This document shows, piece by piece, positions 23,995 through 32,878 of a DNA stretch of 64,000 nucleotides; position 1 is the first letter of the stretch; each line of letters opens with the position of its first letter. The translations under genes and the position numbers were made by a program. Origin of the DNA: Comamonadaceae bacterium UBA2121 (GTDB lineage: Bacteria; Pseudomonadota; Gammaproteobacteria; Burkholderiales; Burkholderiaceae_C); NCBI GenBank assembly GCA_002331385.1, contig DCYB01000009.1, forward strand, positions 34,633-98,632. Reading direction: 5' to 3'. The notes beneath the pieces are model-generated. The model had not been told where the DNA came from and searched no databases. It worked only from the letters and a program-made list of their open reading frames with translations.

Positions 23995-25158
23995 TCAGTA
24001 TTCCCAGAACATGCGCTGCAGCTCCGCCGTGGTCACGTTGCCCTTGGAGAGCGCAAGCATGGTCAGAATGCGCGCCTTTTCGGGGCGCATGTCATGCGCG
24101 ACGACCCAGTCGTACTTGTCGTCGGGTTGCTCGGCGTTGCGCAGCACGAAACCATAAGGAACACGCGACGCGCGCACGATCAGCACGCCCTTGCCGCGCG
24201 CGTCCTGCAGCGGCTTGACCATGCGATCGGCCACGGAGCCATTGCCGGTGCCTGCGTGGATGATGGCCTTGGCGCCCGCATTCACGAGCGCGTTCACCGC
24301 CGTGGGCTGCACGTTGCCGTAGGAATAGACGATGTCCACCTGCGGCAGCGCGGAAATGCTGTCGATGTTGAATTCGGAATGGTTCGTGTGGCGCTTGGCC
24401 GGAGCGCGGAACCAGTAGTTCTTGCCCTCCACGACCATGCCCAGCGGACCCCACTGGCTGACGAAGGCCCCGGTCTTGATGTTCACGTCCTTGTTCACGT
24501 CGCGCGCGGTCTGGATCTCGTCATTCATGGTGACGAACACGCCCTTGCCCTTGGCATCCTGGGAGCCCGCGACGCTGACCGCGTCCACCAGATTCAGCGC
24601 GCCGTCTGCCGACAGCGCCGTGCCAGGACGCATCGAGCCGATGACGACGATGGGCTTGTCCGTGTGTACGGTGAGGCTCAGGAAATACGCCGTCTCAGCC
24701 AGCGTGTCCGTGCCGTGGGTGATGACGACGCCATCCACGTCCGGCTGTTTGACCAGCGCCGAAACGCGCTTGGCAAGCGTCAGCAGGTTGTCGTTGGTAA
24801 AGCTCTCGGAGGCGATCTGGAAAACCTGTTCGCCAGTGACGCGTGCGTAGTTGTTCAGCTCGGGCAGGCCCGCCAGCAGCTTGTCCACAGGCACTTTTGC
24901 CGCGGTGTACGTGGCGCTGTTGACGGCCGAAGCGCCCGCGCCCGCGATGGTGCCGCCGGTGGCCAGCACGACGACGTGGGGCTTGGCCGCGTTGCTCGTG
25001 GCAACAGGCGCAGGCGCGGGGGCCGGAGTCGTCGCGGCGGTGCTGGTTGCGTTTTGCGCGCTGGACTGCTGGGTGGGACCGTTAGCCGCACAGCCGCTCA
25101 GGACGGCAAGGGTAATGGCTGCGGCCAGTGTGGACTGGCGAAGGGATTGGGTGAACAT
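23995..25158 (-). CDS. Type II asparaginase, probable lipoprotein
   Basis: 387 residues; GGAG lies 6 nt before the ATG. The N-terminus ends in a lipobox (LAVLSGC, Cys23), followed by a 35-residue Ala/Pro/Thr linker and the asparaginase fold. Catalytic elements: LATGGTIAG (first Thr) near residue 66, and THGTDTLAET (second Thr-Asp pair). It hydrolyses asparagine, and often glutamine, to the acid and ammonia in the periplasm. The E. coli type II enzyme is a soluble periplasmic protein of 348 residues, so a membrane anchor plus linker is atypical. Its 5' leader is long (over 100 nt). Confidence 0.9.
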   Translation of the reverse strand: MFTQSLRQSTLAAAITLAVLSGCAANGPTQQSSAQNATSTAATTPAPAPAPVATSNAAKPHVVVLATGGTIAGAGASAVNSATYTAAKVPVDKLLAGLPELNNYARVTGEQVFQIASESFTNDNLLTLAKRVSALVKQPDVDGVVITHGTDTLAETAYFLSLTVHTDKPIVVIGSMRPGTALSADGALNLVDAVSVAGSQDAKGKGVFVTMNDEIQTARDVNKDVNIKTGAFVSQWGPLGMVVEGKNYWFRAPAKRHTNHSEFNIDSISALPQVDIVYSYGNVQPTAVNALVNAGAKAIIHAGTGNGSVADRMVKPLQDARGKGVLIVRASRVPYGFVLRNAEQPDDKYDWVVAHDMRPEKARILTMLALSKGNVTTAELQRMFWEY

Positions 25159-25578
25159 GGAATCTCCAAATGGATTGTTGTCGTCGCATCACCACAGTCG
25201 CCTTGTGAGCGACATGGGTGCTGCGCGACACGCACGATGCGCCTTGCCCCCGGGAGGCCGCAACCGTGCATACCCTGAGTACCTAACCGCCTCGTTGTTC
25301 CAATAGATTTCTATGTTTTAACGAAAGTAAGCAGTCACAAAAATGTGTGATAACCGGCTTCGCGTTGCGAGCAGGCATCACCGCCCTCCGGGTGTCCACT
25401 TCGGGCGAAATCCGTAAGGTGGTCGTTTAGATTCTTAAAGCATGCTTGTGATGTTGTTTGAAACGAGCTATCAATAAATGATCGCTGGACATCTGTTGCA
25501 AAGATAGAGGTAGAGTGCAGCGTCTGCTGACATCCGACGTCCGAGAGGGATACACCAAGGATCATCTCGTTTACCCGC
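25159..25578. other. Intergenic region upstream of asparaginase and the M48 remnant
   Basis: This 420-bp stretch has no credible gene. The left third is the GC-rich leader of the asparaginase gene. The middle and right parts (25300-25520) are AT-rich and are probably promoter DNA for the minus-strand asparaginase and formerly for the plus-strand remnant. I see no confident riboswitch. Confidence 0.4.
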
Positions 25579-25954
25579 GTGAACGCCCCCTGGGGCGTAG
25601 CGCTGATCCATGTGCTGTTCGGCTTTATCGGCTACCTGTTTGCGCAATCGGGGCTGAGCGCTTGGCTGCGTGGAACGGGCGAGCGGGTATCGGACGAGCA
25701 ATTACCCGAGCTGTACCTGCAGTATCTCGGCTGCAGTGAAAAGCTGGGCAGCAGGGAGCCGCCCGAGGCACATTTGTTGCCTGATGAACGCGTTTGCCAC
25801 CCGCTTTCTGGGACAAAACTTTGACATCGTGCTGGCCGACACGGCGGATGCAATCCGCGAACGCTCAGAGGCTGGGTGCCGCGTATGCGCGTGCGCAGGA
25901 ATACAACTGCGACATGCCAAGTTGCTCCCGAAATCCTGCCAGAACCAGCACTGA
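25579..25954 (+). pseudogene. Remnant of an M48-type metallopeptidase gene (frameshifted)
   Basis: The frame from 25579 reads WGVALIHVLFGFIGYLFAQ and on to about 25780. A second frame (through about 25790-25890) then reads MNAFATRFLGQNFDIVLADTADAI. That phrase closely resembles the NAFATR...VVLYSDLVDAL segment of M48 (HtpX/Ste24-type) peptidases. The HExxH catalytic part is missing, so this is a truncated, frameshifted leftover. The family call rests on the one short motif; a short diverged membrane protein is the alternative. Confidence 0.4.
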
Positions 25955-25966
25955 CGCACCGCGCGT

Positions 25967-28165
25967 TCAGATCGCCTGCGGATCGACGTCCACGAGCCAG
26001 CGGATCACCGCCTTGTGGTCACTGCGCGCCGCATGCAGCACCGATTGCCACGCGGCCAGAAAGTGCTGCAACGCGCCACGGTGCGTGCTTTCGATGAGCA
26101 TCTGCGCGCGCTCCACATTGGCCACGCGCTGCACTGCCATCGGCACGGGCGGGAAAAGGAAGACATGCTCCAGTCCGGGCAACTGCGCCGCGCGTGCGGC
26201 ATCGCTCACGTCATGCAGGAACGCCTGCGCCGCCTCCTGCGTGCGGGCATCAGCGCGCACCAGTGCCTGATAGGCAAACGGCGGTAGCCCGGCATCGACG
26301 CGCTCTTGCAACTGGTCGGCGGCAAAGCGCGGAAAGTCGTGTCGCCGCAGCGCCGCATACAAGGTGTGCTCCGGGTGCCAGGTCTGCAACCACATCTCGG
26401 GCGCGTTGTCGCCTTGCGCGGCGATATAGCTCGCGTCCCGCCCCGCGCGGCCCGCAGCCTGCATGAGCAGGGCGAAGAGCCGCTCTGGCGCGCGGAAGTC
26501 GCTGCTGAATAGCGCGCCATCCGGTTGCACGGCGGCCACCAGCGTGATGCGGCGGAAGTCGTGGCCTTTGGCAATCATCTGCGTGCCCACGAGCACGTCA
26601 ATTTCGCCGCTGTGCACCAGCGCGAGTTGCTCTTCCAGCGCGCCTTTAGCCTTGGTGGTGTCGGCATCGATACGGGCCACGCGCGCGGCGCGGCGCTCGG
26701 GCGTGATCACGTTGCGCAGCAAGGTCGCGAGTTGCTCTTCCAATTGCTCGGTGCCGCGACCAATGGGCGCGATGTCGACATTGCCGCAACTTGGACAGGC
26801 GTGCGGCACGCGTTGCGTGAAGCCGCAGTGGTGGCAGCGCAAGGTGCGGTCGATCTTATGGAACACCTGATGCGCGCTGCAATGCGGGCAATCGCTTTTC
26901 CAGCCGCACTCCTTGCAGTGCAGCACCGGCGCGAAACCTCGCCGGTTGAGCAGCACCAGACATTGCTCGCCGCGCTCCACACGTTCTGTGATGGCTTGCA
27001 GCAGCGGTGGCGAAAACACCGCGCCGCGTGGCTGCTGGCCCATGTCCACGATGCGCACGCGCGGCAGCTCCGCGGCGCCCACGCGACTGGGCATATCGAG
27101 CCGCTGGTAGCGTCCGCCCTGAGGGTCGTCCTTGCTCGGCGGGCGGCTCGCGTGCCAGCTTTCCAGCGACGGCGTGGCGCTGCCAAGGATCACTTTGGCA
27201 TCGTGTTCGCGCCCGCGCCAGATGGCCAGATCGCGCGCGGAGTAGCGTGCGCCTTCTTGTTGCTTGTAGCTGGCGTCATGTTCTTCGTCCACCACGATCA
27301 GCGCGAGGTGGGGCAGGCTGGCGAACACGGCCATGCGCGTGCCCAGCACGATGCGGGCCGCGCCGGTGTGCGCTGCCAGCCAGCTTTTGAGGCGCTGCGC
27401 CGGCGTCATGCCGCTGTGCATGGAGACGACGGCGTCCTCGCCATACAGCGGCGCAAAGCGCGCGCGAAAGCGCTGCTCCAACTGCGGCGTGAGATTGATT
27501 TCGGGCACCATCACCAGTGCCTGCGCGTGTGGGTCCCGGGCCAGTGCGTGCTGCACGGCATGCAGATAGACCTCGGTCTTGCCGCTGCCAGTGGCGCCGT
27601 AGAGCAGGAACGGACCCTTGTCGGCGTCGATGCGGTCGGTGGCCTCGCGCTGCTGTGGCGTCAACTTCAGCGGCGCTGCAGCGGCTGCGTCAGTCTGCCG
27701 CGCCGCGTTCTTGGCCGATTGGCCTGCCTTGCGCTTGAGCCGGCGCGCCATCTGCTCTGGCGTGAGGTCGCGCAACTGAGGGGGCAGGGCTGCCAGCGCC
27801 ACTTCACCCAATGCACGCTGGTAATAGCGCGCGGTGAAGGCCACCAGCCGGCGCCAGCGCGCATCCAGCGGCGCCACTCCCTCCAGCACGCCCGCGATCG
27901 AACGCGCCTTGACGCCTTGGGGGAGACCGGGCGCTGCGTCACCTTCCGGCCCTTCCCAGACCACGCCCAGCACTTCCCGCCGTCCCAGCGGCACGCGCAC
28001 CAAGGTTCCCGGCGCAAGCGCAGAGGGGCTGACGTAGGACAGCGGCTCGCTCACGCTGCTGTGCGCAGGCGTGGCCACGGCCACCCATACCCAACAGCAA
28101 GGCTGTGTAGCGTCCCGAGGAGTGGACTGTGTCAAAGATGAGACGGGGATCTGTTCTTCAGGCAT
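25967..28165 (-). CDS. priA: Primosomal protein N' (replication restart helicase PriA)
   Basis: 732 residues with the start at 28165; an upstream in-frame ATG at 28246 would add 27 residues of atypical leader. It has an N-terminal DNA-binding domain, Walker A GATGSGKTEVYL, the DEEHD box, and the eight-cysteine zinc region (CKECGWKSDCPHC ... CHHCGFTQRVPHACPSCG), then the helicase C-domain with GTQMIAKGHD. PriA reloads the replisome at stalled forks. It stands alone on the minus strand and is preceded by an 800-bp AT-rich non-coding stretch with DnaA boxes. Confidence 0.97.
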   Translation of the reverse strand: MPEEQIPVSSLTQSTPRDATQPCCWVWVAVATPAHSSVSEPLSYVSPSALAPGTLVRVPLGRREVLGVVWEGPEGDAAPGLPQGVKARSIAGVLEGVAPLDARWRRLVAFTARYYQRALGEVALAALPPQLRDLTPEQMARRLKRKAGQSAKNAARQTDAAAAAPLKLTPQQREATDRIDADKGPFLLYGATGSGKTEVYLHAVQHALARDPHAQALVMVPEINLTPQLEQRFRARFAPLYGEDAVVSMHSGMTPAQRLKSWLAAHTGAARIVLGTRMAVFASLPHLALIVVDEEHDASYKQQEGARYSARDLAIWRGREHDAKVILGSATPSLESWHASRPPSKDDPQGGRYQRLDMPSRVGAAELPRVRIVDMGQQPRGAVFSPPLLQAITERVERGEQCLVLLNRRGFAPVLHCKECGWKSDCPHCSAHQVFHKIDRTLRCHHCGFTQRVPHACPSCGNVDIAPIGRGTEQLEEQLATLLRNVITPERRAARVARIDADTTKAKGALEEQLALVHSGEIDVLVGTQMIAKGHDFRRITLVAAVQPDGALFSSDFRAPERLFALLMQAAGRAGRDASYIAAQGDNAPEMWLQTWHPEHTLYAALRRHDFPRFAADQLQERVDAGLPPFAYQALVRADARTQEAAQAFLHDVSDAARAAQLPGLEHVFLFPPVPMAVQRVANVERAQMLIESTHRGALQHFLAAWQSVLHAARSDHKAVIRWLVDVDPQAI

Positions 28166-28970
28166 CACGACCACGGCGTCGCAGGCATGGGGCTGGTGTG
28201 GCCCAACTGGCGGGGGGTAGAACCGGGCACCGCGAAAGCGGGCCACCCCACATCATGGCACGACGGCGCAACACTTGCGGCGTGATGACGGTCTTGCGGT
28301 GACTTTCCGAATCACGATGGGAGCCATCGTTTGCTGCGAGAAATGAGTCCACAAGCACGGGGCGTTGTCAATTTTTTGGGGTATGAGACTGACGTTTCAC
28401 AAGCAAACGTCAAATCTGTGGATAAGTTTGTTAATTTCTGAGCGATTGCCTTGCCTGACGATTTCGTGAAAATAGTGAATACGTGTCTTGACAAGCGTTA
28501 ATTTTAAAATTTTTCTTTTTAAATCAATGGCTTGTACGTGTATTCGTGATGTCCGGAGAGGTTGTGAATTCTCAGGCGCTCATATTCCTCGCTCGGCCAA
28601 ACATGTGAACAACTGGCCTGTCAAGGGAGGACGAAAGGCCCAGTTTGCGAACTTTTTGTGGGAATTAGCTTCCAAAAACGACGCTAAGTGATTGATTTTT
28701 GCTGAGAAAAGCAGGGGAGCTCAACTTTCTGTGGATAACTTTGTTGATATCCGTCTAGCTGTTGAATTGTCTCCCTGCACAGAGCTAAGCGACTTACTTT
28801 GTCTTTTATATAAGTACTTTATTTGGTCTCTTTAAAATCAACAACTTACGAGTCGATTTAAGGGCCGTTCCTACGCGTGCGGGAAAATTTGTCACAAATC
28901 GTGATGATTTGCCCGCCGTCTTCAGAAGTGTGTATAAGTCACCAAGTTGCGTCGCTGGGGCGCAAGGCGG
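28166..28970. other. AT-rich non-coding region with DnaA-box-like repeats (candidate replication origin)
   Basis: There is no credible gene; base composition falls well below the surroundings from about 28380 to 28860. Three 9-mers in the same orientation match the DnaA box on the minus strand: TGTGGATAA at 28417-28425 and 28730-28738 (complement of TTATCCACA) and TGTGTATAA at 28929-28937 (TTATACACA). A weaker one, TGTGAACAA, is at 28604-28612. AT-rich tracts at 28498-28530 and 28800-28845 could unwind. An inverted repeat GACGTTT/AAACGTC (28391-28411) precedes the first box. It may be oriC, a DnaA-titrating site, or a DnaA-controlled promoter of priA. Confidence 0.5.
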
Positions 28971-30086
28971 TCACGCACCCTTGCGCATGGCTCTGGAATG
29001 GCCGTGCACGGCCTCTACCAGCGCCGAGACGTGTTCCGGAGGCGTGAATTGGCTGATGCCATGGCCCAGGTTGAAAATGTGGGTCGGGCCGTTGGTCGTG
29101 CGGTCGGTGTGAGGGGTGCCGAAGCTGTCCAGCACGCTCTTGACCTGCGCGGTGATCTGCTCGGGTGGGGCAAACAGCACGTTAGGGTCAATATTGCCCT
29201 GCAGTGCCTTGCCCGGGCGGCCTGCTTCGCCGCCGACGATGGCGCGCGCCTTGCCCAGATTGGCCGTCCAGTCGAGGCCGAGCACCTCGCAGTCGAGCGC
29301 CTTCATGTCGTCCAGCCAGATACCGCCGCCCTTGGTGAATACGATGCGCGGCACATCTGTGCCGTCCACGCCGGTGCGCTTGAGTTGCGCAAGCACCCGT
29401 TTCGTATAGGCGAGGCTGAAGGTCTGGAACATGCCATCGGCCAGCACGCCGCCCCAGCTGTCAAAAATCATCACGGCTTGTGCGCCCGCGTCGATCTGCG
29501 CATTCAGGTAGGTCGCGACGCTGTCGGCGTTGACTTCGAGAATGCGGTGCATCAGATCCGGGCGCGCATACATGAGCGACTTCACTTGGCGGTAGTCGTC
29601 ACTGCCTTTACCCTCGACCATGTAGCAGGCCAGCGTCCATGGGCTGCCAGAGAAGCCGATCAGCGGCACGCGGCCATTGAGTGCGTGGCGGATGCTGGTG
29701 ACGGCGTCGAACACGTAGCGCAGCTTGTCCATGTCGGGCACGGCCAGTTCGGCCACAGCCGCCTCGTCGCGCACGTTCTTGGCAAAGCGCGGGCCTTCGC
29801 CCTCGGCAAACGACAGGCCCAGGCCCATCGCATCCGGCACGGTCAGAATGTCGCTGAAGAGGATGGCAGCATCCAGCGGAAAGCGCTCCAGCGGTTGCAG
29901 CGTCACTTCGGTGGCGTAGTCCACGTTGGTGGCCAGTCCCATGAAGCTGCCCGCTTTGGCGCGTGTGGCTTTGTACTCCGGCAGATAGCGGCCAGCCTGG
30001 CGCATCAGCCACAAAGGGGTGTAGTCGGTGGCCTGACGGCGGCAGGCACGCAGGAAGGTATCGTTGGAGAGGGTTGGAAAGCTCAT
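28971..30086 (-). CDS. hemE: Uroporphyrinogen decarboxylase
   Basis: 371 residues, standard length. The N-terminal signature PLWLMRQAGRYLPEYKATRA (binding site for uroporphyrinogen propionates) lies at about residues 24-43. IGFSGSPWTLACYMVEG and the FDSWGG region are also typical. It converts uroporphyrinogen III to coproporphyrinogen III in haem synthesis, cofactor-free, as a cytoplasmic dimer. It is separated from the CsbD gene by a divergent 246-bp region and has the candidate origin region beyond its 3' end. Confidence 0.97.
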   Translation of the reverse strand: MSFPTLSNDTFLRACRRQATDYTPLWLMRQAGRYLPEYKATRAKAGSFMGLATNVDYATEVTLQPLERFPLDAAILFSDILTVPDAMGLGLSFAEGEGPRFAKNVRDEAAVAELAVPDMDKLRYVFDAVTSIRHALNGRVPLIGFSGSPWTLACYMVEGKGSDDYRQVKSLMYARPDLMHRILEVNADSVATYLNAQIDAGAQAVMIFDSWGGVLADGMFQTFSLAYTKRVLAQLKRTGVDGTDVPRIVFTKGGGIWLDDMKALDCEVLGLDWTANLGKARAIVGGEAGRPGKALQGNIDPNVLFAPPEQITAQVKSVLDSFGTPHTDRTTNGPTHIFNLGHGISQFTPPEHVSALVEAVHGHSRAMRKGA

Positions 30087-30332
30087 CCCTCGATTGTCGC
30101 AGGGTGCGGCATCGGTGCTCCGGCAATCACCTCGAACGACAGTGCGAGAAGTTTTTTAGGGCGTGATGCAAAGCGGCCTACGTGCGTGTCCTCCGCCAGA
30201 TGACAGCGCACAGGCGTGCGCACCGATGCGTCGCCTTTCAGGCGGGGCGCATAGTGGTGCCACTCGCGGATTCCATGCAACAGCGAACCGCGCGAGACAT
30301 ACCAAACCGCCATTTTTCAAGGAGCTTTGATC

Positions 30333-30515
30333 ATGAAGAAAGAACAAGTCACCGGACGTCTGGAAGAAGCCAAGGGCGCTGTGAAGGAAACCGTCGGCAA
30401 GGCGGTTGGCAGCACGAAAATGGAGTTGAAAGGCAAGCTGGAAAAGAACGCTGGCAAGGCGGAAGCGGCTGCTGGTGATCTGGCCAACAAGGTGGAGAAG
30501 GCTGTCAAGAAGTAA
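30333..30515 (+). CDS. CsbD-family stress protein
   Basis: 60 residues; AAGGAG lies 9 nt before ATG 30333. The pattern KKEQVTGRLEEAKGAVKETVGKAVG followed by GKLEKNAGKAEAAAGDLANK is the typical CsbD repeat: small, hydrophilic, helical and Lys/Ala/Glu-rich. Family members are induced by general stress and their molecular role is unclear. A single gene with its own terminator about 25 bp downstream. Confidence 0.9.
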   Translation: MKKEQVTGRLEEAKGAVKETVGKAVGSTKMELKGKLEKNAGKAEAAAGDLANKVEKAVKK

Positions 30516-30540
30516 CGCCTGTCCCGCTCCACGCAACCAG

Positions 30541-30570
30541 CGCCAGCCTTGCGGCTGGCGTTGCTGTTTC
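30541..30570 (+). terminator. Intrinsic terminator of the CsbD gene
   Basis: CGCCAGCC (30541-30548) and GGCTGGCG (30553-30560) form an 8-bp stem with a 4-base loop, followed by TTGCTGTTTC. It also abuts the end of the frameshifted gene on the other strand. Confidence 0.85.
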
Positions 30571-30954
30571 TAGCGCTGTAAACGCGCCACGGCCTGCGCA
30601 CACTGCATACCCGCGACGATGCCTAACGCTTGCGCGGCTGCGTTCACGTGGCGCACGATGCCATCGTGCAAAGTGCTGTGTGCATTCACCAATGCGGGCG
30701 CTGTCGTGGCTCACGATGGCGGCGGCCAGTCCGTGGGATTGGAGCAGTGCGAGCGCCGCAATACCCGCTGCGTCCTTACCGATGCCTGCGTCGTTGAACA
30801 CGCTGAGCAGTGGCCGCGCTGCAATGGCGTAGTGCGCCGCGCTCAGGCCTCCGTGCGAGCCGCTCACTGCGATGCAGCCGGCATCAGCCACGCGCAGTTC
30901 GGTGATCGAATCCACCACGCGCAGCGAAGGCGCAGGCCGCACGGCGTGCGTCAT
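30570..30954 (-). pseudogene. Conserved hypothetical protein gene with an apparent +1 frameshift
   Basis: The start at 30954 overlaps the metY stop as ATGA. The first frame reads VRVVDSITELR-type sequence with the conserved VSGSHGG, LFNDAGIGKDAAGIAALALLQSHG and VSHDSARIGE blocks, and then loses sense near 30675-30685. The next frame resumes with DGIVRHVNAAAQALGIVAG and ends at TAG 30570-30572, giving one ~127-residue protein if a single base is removed. Both parts clearly belong to one conserved family of unknown function. A damaged gene, a sequencing indel, or (least likely) programmed frameshifting. Confidence 0.75.
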
Positions 30955-32273
30955 CGTTGCGAGCGCGCCAGTGCCTGATCGATGTCCCAGAGAATGTCGT
31001 CCACATCCTCGATGCCGACCGACAGGCGCACCATATCGGGCGACACGCCTGCCTTGTGCAACTCCTCGTCGGTGAGTTGCCGGTGCGTGGTCGACGCCGG
31101 GTGAATGACCAGCGTCTTCGCGTCGCCAATGTTGGCCAGATGGCTGAGGAACTCGCAGGCGTCGATGAATTTCTCGCCCGCTGCCGCGCCGCCTTTCACG
31201 CCAAAGGTGAGGATGCCGGACGCGCCCGGCTGTCCATCGACCGCGCGGAACTGCTTGCGCGCCAGTGCGTAGTAGGGCGAGTCTTGCAGACCTGGATAGT
31301 TGACCCATGCGACCAGCGGATGCTGCTGCAAATGCCTGGCCACCTGGAGCGTATTGCGGCAGTGCTCGCGCATGCGCAGGTGCAGCGTTTCTGCACCTTG
31401 CAGCAGTTGCCAGGCGTTCAGAGGCGAGAGCACTCCGCCGAAGGTGCGGTTGACCTCCATGCGCGCCTTCATGGTGTAGCCGAAGTCGCCAAAGGTCTCG
31501 TAGAACTTCACGCCGTGATAGGCGCGACTGGGCTCGACCATCTCGGGAAAATGGCCGTTGTCCCACGGAAATTTACCGCCCTCGACGATCACGCCGCCCA
31601 TGGTGGTGCCGTGTCCGCCGATGTATTTGGTGGCGCTGTGCACGACGATGTCCGCGCCCAGCCCGAGCGGGTTGCACAGATAGGGGCTGGCCACGGTGTT
31701 GTCGATGACCAGCGGCAGACCGTGCGCGTGCGCCACGTCGGCAATGGCCTCGATGTCGAGCACGTTGACCAGCGGATTGCCAATGGTCTCGCCATACACG
31801 GCGCGCGTATTGGGGCGAATGGCGCGGGCGAAATTCTCCGGATCGGCGGGGTCCACGAAAGACGTCTCGATGCCCAGACGCGCAAAGCCCACGCCGAGCT
31901 GCCCCACCGTGCCGCCATACAGCGTGCTCGCCGCGACGATGTGATCGCCCGTTTTCAGGATCGCCAGCAAGGCCGCCATCTGCGCGGCCATGCCGCTGGC
32001 GCAGGCCAGCGCGGCGCGACCGTTTTCCAGGCTGGCAATGCGCTCTTCAAACACCGCTACGGTGGGGTTGCTGATGCGGCTGTAGACGTTGCCGAACGTC
32101 TGCAGGTTGAACAGGCTGGAGGCGTGTTCGGCGTCGTCAAAGACGAAGCTGGTGGTCTGATAGATCGGCGTGGCGCGTGCGCCGGTGACGGGGTCGGGTT
32201 GCGCGCCCGCGTGGATGGCGCGCGTGCCGAAACCGAACTCGCGATCGCCGGAGGTGTGTGTGGAATCAGTCAT
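30951..32273 (-). CDS. metY: O-acetylhomoserine sulfhydrylase / aminocarboxypropyltransferase
   Basis: 440 residues from ATG 32273. A Cys/Met-metabolism PLP enzyme: GTRAIHAGAQPDPVTGARATPIYQTTSF near the N-terminus, the PLP-lysine motif HSATKYIGGHG (about residue 210) and the long insertion (GGKFPWDNG) typical of MetY rather than MetB/MetZ. It makes homocysteine from O-acetylhomoserine and sulfide in methionine synthesis; cytoplasmic tetramer. It overlaps by 4 bp the downstream frameshifted gene and follows the CoA-binding protein gene after 18 bp, so the three form a unit. Confidence 0.94.
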   Translation of the reverse strand: MTDSTHTSGDREFGFGTRAIHAGAQPDPVTGARATPIYQTTSFVFDDAEHASSLFNLQTFGNVYSRISNPTVAVFEERIASLENGRAALACASGMAAQMAALLAILKTGDHIVAASTLYGGTVGQLGVGFARLGIETSFVDPADPENFARAIRPNTRAVYGETIGNPLVNVLDIEAIADVAHAHGLPLVIDNTVASPYLCNPLGLGADIVVHSATKYIGGHGTTMGGVIVEGGKFPWDNGHFPEMVEPSRAYHGVKFYETFGDFGYTMKARMEVNRTFGGVLSPLNAWQLLQGAETLHLRMREHCRNTLQVARHLQQHPLVAWVNYPGLQDSPYYALARKQFRAVDGQPGASGILTFGVKGGAAAGEKFIDACEFLSHLANIGDAKTLVIHPASTTHRQLTDEELHKAGVSPDMVRLSVGIEDVDDILWDIDQALARSQR

Positions 32274-32291
32274 GAAATGCAAAAACGGAAT

Positions 32292-32807
32292 TCAATACGG
32301 AAGTTGCTGCAGGCGCTTGCCGGAGATGACGCGCGTGTTCACGCCCATCCAGCCCAAACCGCCAAACAGGCGCGCATGCTCGATCTTCACGCAGCGGTTC
32401 TGGATCACTTGCAGGCCTGCGGCTTCGGCGCGCGCGCCGGCCGCTTCGTTGAACACGCCCAATTGCAGCCACAGGCATTGCGCGCCGATGGCAATGGCTT
32501 CATCGGCCAGCGGCGGAATGTCTTCGCTTTTGCGAAAGCAATCCACCATGTCGATCTGCACGCCTTGGGCCTTGAGCGCGGCGGCGGCCTGCGTCACGCT
32601 GGAATATGCCCGCTCCCCAAGGATGTCGCCGCCCTCGCGCGCGACCACCGGGTTCACGGGAATGATGCGATACCCATGCGCCTGCATGTACTTCGCGGCA
32701 AAGTGGCTGGGCCGGTGCCATTGCGGCGACAGACCCACCACGGCAAGGGTGCGGCACTGCGTAAGGATGTGGCGCAGCGTGCTGACGGTATCGGGAGTTT
32801 GAAGCAT
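32292..32807 (-). CDS. CoA-binding protein (YccU-type)
   Basis: 171 residues. A CoA-binding Rossmann-like domain as in the N-terminus of succinyl-CoA synthetase alpha: TLAVVGLSPQWHRPSHFAAKYMQAHGYRIIPVNP, GERAYSSV, IDMVDCFRKSEDIPPLADEAIAIGAQCLWLQLGV and QNRCVKIEH. The family binds CoA or nucleotides; its physiological task is unresolved. Probably cytoplasmic. It leads the unit with metY (18 bp apart). Confidence 0.9.
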   Translation of the reverse strand: MLQTPDTVSTLRHILTQCRTLAVVGLSPQWHRPSHFAAKYMQAHGYRIIPVNPVVAREGGDILGERAYSSVTQAAAALKAQGVQIDMVDCFRKSEDIPPLADEAIAIGAQCLWLQLGVFNEAAGARAEAAGLQVIQNRCVKIEHARLFGGLGWMGVNTRVISGKRLQQLPY

Positions 32808-32878
32808 GATGGCCCGAGTGTAGGTCGGGCACCGGTGCCAAGGCCATCGGGACGGCTACCGATGGCGCGACTGCCTAC

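Noticed and set aside
25159..25300. Possible structured leader or riboswitch of the asparaginase gene
   Set aside because: The leader is long and GC-rich, but I could not match it to a known riboswitch consensus.
28488..28691. A 67-codon plus-strand frame in the AT-rich region upstream of priA
   Set aside because: No ribosome-binding site, no recognisable motif; the region's composition and DnaA boxes favour a non-coding role.
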